Source of the DNA: Heracleum sosnowskyi
Lineage: Eukaryota > Streptophyta > Magnoliopsida > Apiales > Apiaceae
Direction of reading: 5' to 3'
Length of the DNA: 64,000 nucleotides
Assembly: GCA_030848705.1 (NCBI GenBank)
Contig: JAUIZM010000025.1
Coordinates: 1,860,001-1,924,000, forward strand
This document shows, in pieces, positions 63,885-64,000 of the stretch. Positions within the stretch are counted from its first letter, which is position 1. Every line of letters begins with the position of its first letter. A program made the position numbers and the translations under genes. Under the pieces are notes generated by a model. That model ran no database searches. It saw only the letters and a list, made by a program, of their open reading frames with translations, and was not told where the DNA came from.

Positions 63885-64000
63885 GGGTTTATAGAGTTGC
63901 AGAAAACTTCATTTGCGGCTGTCCGTGCCTGAATCGGAGCAGATACGAGGAGACGCCCGATTACGTTTACTTCTAAAGGGAGCTATACAAGGAAAATGGA
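63885..64000 (+). repeat. Partial monomer cut by the window edge
   Basis: The first 116 bases of an I-type monomer (a head, G63, AAGGAA at 105) are present. The cut at GGAAAATGGA is the window boundary, not a biological end. Confidence 0.95.

Larger units (their letters stand above)
1..64000 (+). repeat. 168-bp satellite DNA array filling the window
   Basis: Every part of the window aligns to one 168-bp monomer that begins GGGTTTATAG and ends CCCTAT or CCCTTT. I traced 381 head-to-tail slots plus a partial copy, all in one orientation, with no inversion and no unrelated insertion. Subtypes, by offset from the first G: heads are a (G12, C23, C32) or b (A12, G23, G32). A = a head, C63, GAG at 105, GGAGAA at 114, TGG at 141, G159, T167. 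B and D = b head, C87, GGGTAA, then GTTTTGTTG (B) or ATTTTGTTG (D) at 135, T159. C = a head, T63, GGAGAA, TGG, G159. E = C with T159. F = a head, A37, GGATAA, G159. G = b head, C40, GGGGAA, CTTTTGTAG. H = b head, ACG at 126, GTTTTGTAG. I = C with G63. J = a head, T63, ACG at 126. K = a head, T56, ACT at 69, G-like tail. The family is not one I recognise; a centromeric or heterochromatic role is inferred from structure only. Confidence 0.98.

Noticed and set aside
1..64000. One giant repeat protein in a ciliate-type code (TAA and TAG read as Gln)
   Set aside because: Most stops in the W-V-Y-R frame are TAA or TAG, so this was considered. TGA still occurs in that frame (for example in monomers 841, 2017, 3529, 52696 and 62881). 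All 27 net length changes are frame-breaking, which a translated gene would not tolerate.
1..64000. Alphoid satellite or a CENP-B box
   Set aside because: The unit is 168 and not 171 bp, and the sequence is unlike alphoid DNA. The nearest TTCG contexts (CTTCGTTTGC in two copies, TTCGAAAGG in two) lack the required A and the CGGG spacing of the CENP-B box.
1..64000. CRISPR array
   Set aside because: Repeats are 168 bp, contiguous and themselves variable. There are no unique spacers, no short palindromic repeat and no cas genes.
1..64000. tRNA-derived or SINE-type repeat with Pol III boxes
   Set aside because: I found no convincing A box or B box (GGTTCGANNCC) in the monomer, and no terminal poly-A tract, target-site duplication or dispersed copies.
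1..64000. Assembly artefact from collapsed or looped repeats
   Set aside because: It cannot be excluded from sequence alone. However, almost every HOR copy has private substitutions and the periods vary, which is unlike a simple looped assembly. Long-read support would settle it.

Overview
The whole 64-kb window is one tandem satellite DNA array. I find no protein-coding gene, RNA gene, transposon, CRISPR array or stretch of unique sequence. The monomer is 168 bp, about 46% G+C in a representative copy, and every copy lies in the same orientation. Following the GGGTTTATAG monomer start by hand from end to end gives 381 monomer slots plus a 116-nt partial copy at the right edge. Only 27 net length changes interrupt the 168-bp register. 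Both window edges fall inside the array, so its true ends are not seen. Tens of kilobases of homogenised repeat with a nucleosome-sized unit point to eukaryotic (peri)centromeric or other constitutive heterochromatin. I do not recognise the monomer and cannot name the organism. CpG is not depleted (hand estimate about 1.0 observed/expected in one monomer), which fits a lightly methylated, perhaps invertebrate, genome or a recently homogenised array.

Monomers fall into about eleven recurring subtypes. I call them A-K; each is defined by linked variants at offsets 12, 23, 32, 37, 40, 63, 87, 105-119, 126-128, 135-143, 159 and 167, counted from the first G of GGGTTTATAG. They are arranged in higher-order repeats (HORs) whose period changes along the window.

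1-5.8 kb: 7-mers and a 13-mer. 5.5-9 kb: regular 7-mers in the order F-G-A-B-C-D-E (1,176 bp). 7.9-14.4 kb: a 24-monomer (4,031 bp) block duplicated once, with two monomers lost. 14.4-17.1 kb: 7-mers again. 17.1-21.4 kb: a 2,164-bp 13-mer pair. 21.5-25.6 kb: mosaic of chimeric monomers. 25.7-29 kb: a 10-mer pair (1,680 bp). 29-33.4 kb: 7-mers. From 33.4 kb rightward, subtypes H, I and J appear. There is a different 7-mer pair (34.6-36.9 kb), a 13-mer pair (37.8-42.2 kb), and then very long HORs of 28, 31, 31 and 14 monomers from 43.6 kb to the right edge.

The most informative observations are the lengthening and reshuffling of HORs from left to right, an apparent ancestral dimer visible as variant linkage across monomer boundaries, and recurrent slippage deletions at a 10-bp direct repeat. 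A latent 56-codon reading frame also runs through the monomer; I discuss it and largely reject it as a gene.
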